Assembly (NCBI GenBank): GCA_030374805.1
Contig: JARGSG010000001.1
Span: 248,001-312,000 of the forward strand
Source: Gracilaria gracilis
Taxonomy: Eukaryota > Rhodophyta > Florideophyceae > Gracilariales > Gracilariaceae
Length of the DNA stretch: 64,000 bases
Direction: 5' to 3'
Shown: positions 62,101-64,000 of the stretch, in pieces
Numbering within the stretch: the first letter of the stretch is position 1
How the letters are laid out: every line of letters starts with the position of its first letter
Notes under the pieces: model-generated
The model's database searches: none
What the model was told of the DNA's origin: nothing
The model's input: the letters and a program-made list of their open reading frames with translations, nothing else
Program-made: the position numbers and the translations under genes

Positions 62101-64000
62101 CAAGTCTTCCTTTTCAGCCTCCAAAGATAGTACTGCTTTCTTCATATTGTCTTCACGGGATTCAAGCTGTTGCACCTCTGACTGCAATTGAAGTCCGTTT
62201 CGTAGATGTTCTTCAATCGAAACAATCATATTGTTTGCTAGGATCTGTAACTCCGAAACTGACTTATTGGCATCAATTTCGATTGATGGGATGGCGTCAT
62301 TATCAATACAGGATCTGCAAGCTTGCACTACTCTCTGGACAACTCTCCGTAGAAGAGTGACGGAGATATCCCTCTCCGACTTGGTCCCTGAAATCTCAGC
62401 TCGCAACTTAGCGACTTCCGTCTCATGAGTTCTGTTTTGAACCTGTACCACGAGCTTGCTGGCTTCAGTTGCTTCGTCTATCAACTTACCAGATTCTCTG
62501 AGCTTGTGTTCCAGTTTCGTCGCTTGACGGGAAAGACCTTCGTTCTCTTTCCGCAGTTTCTCTTCGCTTGAACGCAAAGAAGCGAGAGCGGAATCCTTAA
62601 GGGAAATCGCGGCTTCGGCAACCTGGAGATTTTTCTTCGTTTGTTCACGTCCCGCCACAGCATCCTCAACCTGCGTTTTTAGTAAACCAAGTTCAGCGGT
62701 CATTTGCTCGCGGCTCTCTTGGAATTTCCTAAGCTCAAGTGATGCTTTTTCTCTGGTTTCAGATAAGGACATTTGCATCTGCTCGCGCTCGTTTTCGAAA
62801 GCAACGGTCGTGGTGGACAGGTTCTCTTGATGATTCTGGAGTTGTGACTTCAATTCTGAAATGAAAGCGTCCTTTTCGGTCAACGTATCATCAACTCGTC
62901 TAAGGTCTTCGGCATGTCGAGAATCTTGGGCTGAGATTTGGTTCTCGCAAGCGACAAGCTCGCTCTTAGCCTCGACTAAAAGGCTCTGCTTTTCATTCAG
63001 TTCCACCTGTTGCTTTTCACAAGTTGCCCTGAGCATGTTTAGTTCTCTATGTAGCTTGTCCTTCTCTGCGTGCAATACATTTCGGGCAACCATATTCTGT
63101 TCCAATACAGATTTCAACTGAAGATATTCCTCTTCTTTCGGTCGCTTGTTCAACTGCTCGTCCATCATTTGTAGCCTTGAACTTATTTCTGTCTTCTCAG
63201 CTTGATGTACGTTCAATTGAGATTCAAACTGTGACCTCATAGCCATCATTTGGTCATTGGCTTGGGAAAGCTGCTGTTTCATGCTCTCAATAGAAGAGTC
63301 TTTCTCTCTAATCAAGGCCGCTTGTTGCGCAGATGTCTGCTTCGAAGCATCTACAGTCTCTTGAATCTTAGCAAGCTCCCTCTGAAGCTGTTCCACAGTA
63401 GCGTGTTTCTTCTCGAGTTCGGATACTACATGTTGGTGCATTTGCGCGTCTGGTCTCTCGTTGATCAACGCCCTGGCTTCCTCAAGCTTTGCAACCAGTC
63501 CATCTCGCTCGGTCCGGAAAGCTTGACTGCTCTTCTCGAATTCAAGCTTCATTGAGTCGGCCTGGGACTCTGCCTTCGCAAGAAGTTCCTTTGACTTCTC
63601 AATGGAGTCTTGTTGCTCTTCAATTTGACTTGCTTGCTGCTGACCTTTGCACCTCAAAGATTCTGCCTCACCGGATATCTGGGATATGTCCTGGCACATC
63701 TTTTCCAGTGCAGCAGAAGAGTCTTGGATTTGGTTATCTTTCTCCTTGCTGAGTTTCATTTCCAGGTCGCATTTCTCCTCAAGAGATTCAGTTCGGGTAC
63801 GCAGCATGGCTAAGTCTTGTCGAACGATACGGAGGTCATTAGCTTTGTTCATTAGGTCGGCTTCAAGAGATTTGTACTCTTGAACAGAAGGGCGGGCTTC
63901 AAGCTCATTGATAGTATGTTGAAGTTTGTTTTGCAGCGCTTTTTGTTCGGCTTCAGTGTTGGAGAGCTTTTCTTTGAGCTCGTCAAAAAGACTATCCTTC
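59197..64000 (-). CDS. Giant coiled-coil protein (5' end outside window)
   Basis: More than 1,600 aa; the frame is open through the window edge, so the Met at 63852 is internal. Almost the whole length is heptad-rich coiled coil (E, K, L, Q, S, A), with no globular domain. Near the N-terminal side, spaced repeats carry an RP-x3-Y-like core (ARPSVQEYKSLEADL, ERPDAQMHQHVVSELE, KRPKEEEYLQLKSVLE). One non-coil island (VVQRVVQACRSCIDNDAIPS) lies around residue 515. The C-terminal ~70 residues are basic and Pro/Ser-rich (STKGLSPAMKRPRAHSLRP, ending RRSLDFGA) and could bear phosphorylation sites and a nuclear signal. Candidates are nuclear envelope/pore, kinetochore, centrosome or Golgi tether proteins; I cannot choose. 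Opposite-strand frames are artefacts of the biased composition. Confidence 0.85.
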   Translation of the reverse strand, partial: KDSLFDELKEKLSNTEAEQKALQNKLQHTINELEARPSVQEYKSLEADLMNKANDLRIVRQDLAMLRTRTESLEEKCDLEMKLSKEKDNQIQDSSAALEKMCQDISQISGEAESLRCKGQQQASQIEEQQDSIEKSKELLAKAESQADSMKLEFEKSSQAFRTERDGLVAKLEEARALINERPDAQMHQHVVSELEKKHATVEQLQRELAKIQETVDASKQTSAQQAALIREKDSSIESMKQQLSQANDQMMAMRSQFESQLNVHQAEKTEISSRLQMMDEQLNKRPKEEEYLQLKSVLEQNMVARNVLHAEKDKLHRELNMLRATCEKQQVELNEKQSLLVEAKSELVACENQISAQDSRHAEDLRRVDDTLTEKDAFISELKSQLQNHQENLSTTTVAFENEREQMQMSLSETREKASLELRKFQESREQMTAELGLLKTQVEDAVAGREQTKKNLQVAEAAISLKDSALASLRSSEEKLRKENEGLSRQATKLEHKLRESGKLIDEATEASKLVVQVQNRTHETEVAKLRAEISGTKSERDISVTLLRRVVQRVVQACRSCIDNDAIPSIEIDANKSVSELQILANNMIVSIEEHLRNGLQLQSEVQQLESREDNMKKAVLSLEAEKEDLENVISEARKAETEKNSTIQTLTKKANDLEKLAVSYKLFSEESELRLQSQEEAAEVTLTSLADELRMKEDDCEQLRAASKFSEAKVDELSVRLKEKENLEVQMNEMQHEHTEKLKDAARQRERLECEKTQLTDKLQQSLRDIAEGQSSRQTLNETQAELQSKCDSLETERISLLEARSSMESRNQELEKEMQEATWRIQNLTTTLEEKASLQSEALASRDLHRQELEALRIELANKTESTSALDAKLSESSKGLEVLREALNQSDEKLMRSQENLNLQSSQLDAAAKEILELHSSLQSITEDKCALEEGARKLQKEIEVSRMERDEAASQVVELKGSLESVTVLNNSLRDSVQRLETEIDELRAMNRGQKEALSTLDGVLKSKEAVIGNISTKEAELIDKVSSLELDIRNSALLFEEEKESLRETLLQETITEKTRMKEEFTERFQKAAEEAEKAGHQLRAEISLLEERLSSQAAVLATDRDELRSELAQKTAALSDVREKLHAAIEEHQSVTERKEKLENELEGERQVLNEKQTTIQELKSSLQEKDIELQGSNQRCEAAFKSIGGLESELSQAQASLVASQSRSRDEQSTIEEKLREADEKISVLEKALRDAEDASAKRLAETERLNSTRIMSLEEESQNRQREVDRLVEVETRLRAETTTLTNRLHGTERSRDDIVKFLRECEDLATKRLAEIERLNMDIIPSLKEISDANQKEVVRLSAVLDSRNEEWDTANAFAVAEHEGTLRELEEMRQKLLQSEQIVVEREAVNEQLRTAQEEAMAQLEQTRAKMDDIVRLRSADADHLQEQIEMYRQKSSEYEVRLQRKGTELVEFEARLGEAREKCALLQKENERISLSVEESQDSHRELSEIQRVHEKLLAKVTKLQRRARRAEMLLQHEKKKHAVISKKLEVESKRQVSPSTKGLSPAMKRPRAHSLRPPLSPRDGNSKPPMMPKSHHARRSLDFGA

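Noticed and set aside
59963-63883. Many plus-strand frames rich in Phe, Ser and Leu
   Set aside because: They are complements of the coiled-coil gene.
1-64000. CRISPR arrays, bacterial operons, rRNA genes
   Set aside because: No direct repeats with regular spacers, no rRNA-like sequence; introns and transposon types are eukaryotic.

Overview
The window is nuclear DNA from a gene-dense, intron-poor eukaryote. Most genes are single long reading frames. Seven introns can be read directly or inferred; they are short (about 43-131 nt) and several carry a yeast-like ACTAAC or CTAAC branch site. A Deg1-type HtrA protease with a plastid-style leader, a plant-type complex I B10 subunit and several membrane glycosyltransferases point to a photosynthetic lineage. 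A red alga is my best guess; this is inference and no marker settles it.

Left part (1-13.3 kb): a 5'-truncated repeat-bearing basic protein, a MAU2/SCC4-like cohesin-loader gene with two introns, a RecQ helicase, a small acidic/basic unknown, then nearly 3 kb without a convincing gene but with several short perfect inverted repeats. At 11.9-13.3 kb a candidate three-exon gene is divergent from a secreted TIMP/NTR-like gene. At 13.3-19.7 kb there is little host coding: nested hairpins, a GC-rich tract, a weak spliced candidate, and a decayed hAT transposon.

Middle (19.7-39.7 kb) is a compact housekeeping block: an R3H-SUZ RNA-binding protein (one intron), a Deg/HtrA protease, Rab geranylgeranyltransferase beta, a GT92-type glycosyltransferase, a glycine-rich single-pass membrane protein, NDUFB10 (three exons, easily missed), an orphan coiled-coil protein, a two-domain Golgi-type glycosyltransferase, an N-myristoylatable LRRC57-like protein and an ERG2/sigma-1-receptor-type sterol isomerase (two exons).

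Right part: 40.6-55.6 kb is a nested transposon stack. A 5'-truncated LINE is split by a DD34E Tc1-like DNA transposon and by an 11.5-kb Ty3/gypsy chromovirus (42,686-54,195) that has near-identical 508-bp LTRs, a perfect 5-bp target duplication and two long antisense reading frames between pol and the 3' LTR. After it come a Hip-like co-chaperone with a thioredoxin domain inserted near its N terminus, and a giant coiled-coil protein that runs off the window.

The most notable items are the antisense reading frames in the chromovirus, the TIMP-like secreted protein whose CxC motif follows a dibasic site, the Hip-thioredoxin-TPR fusion, and the ERG2-type isomerase.
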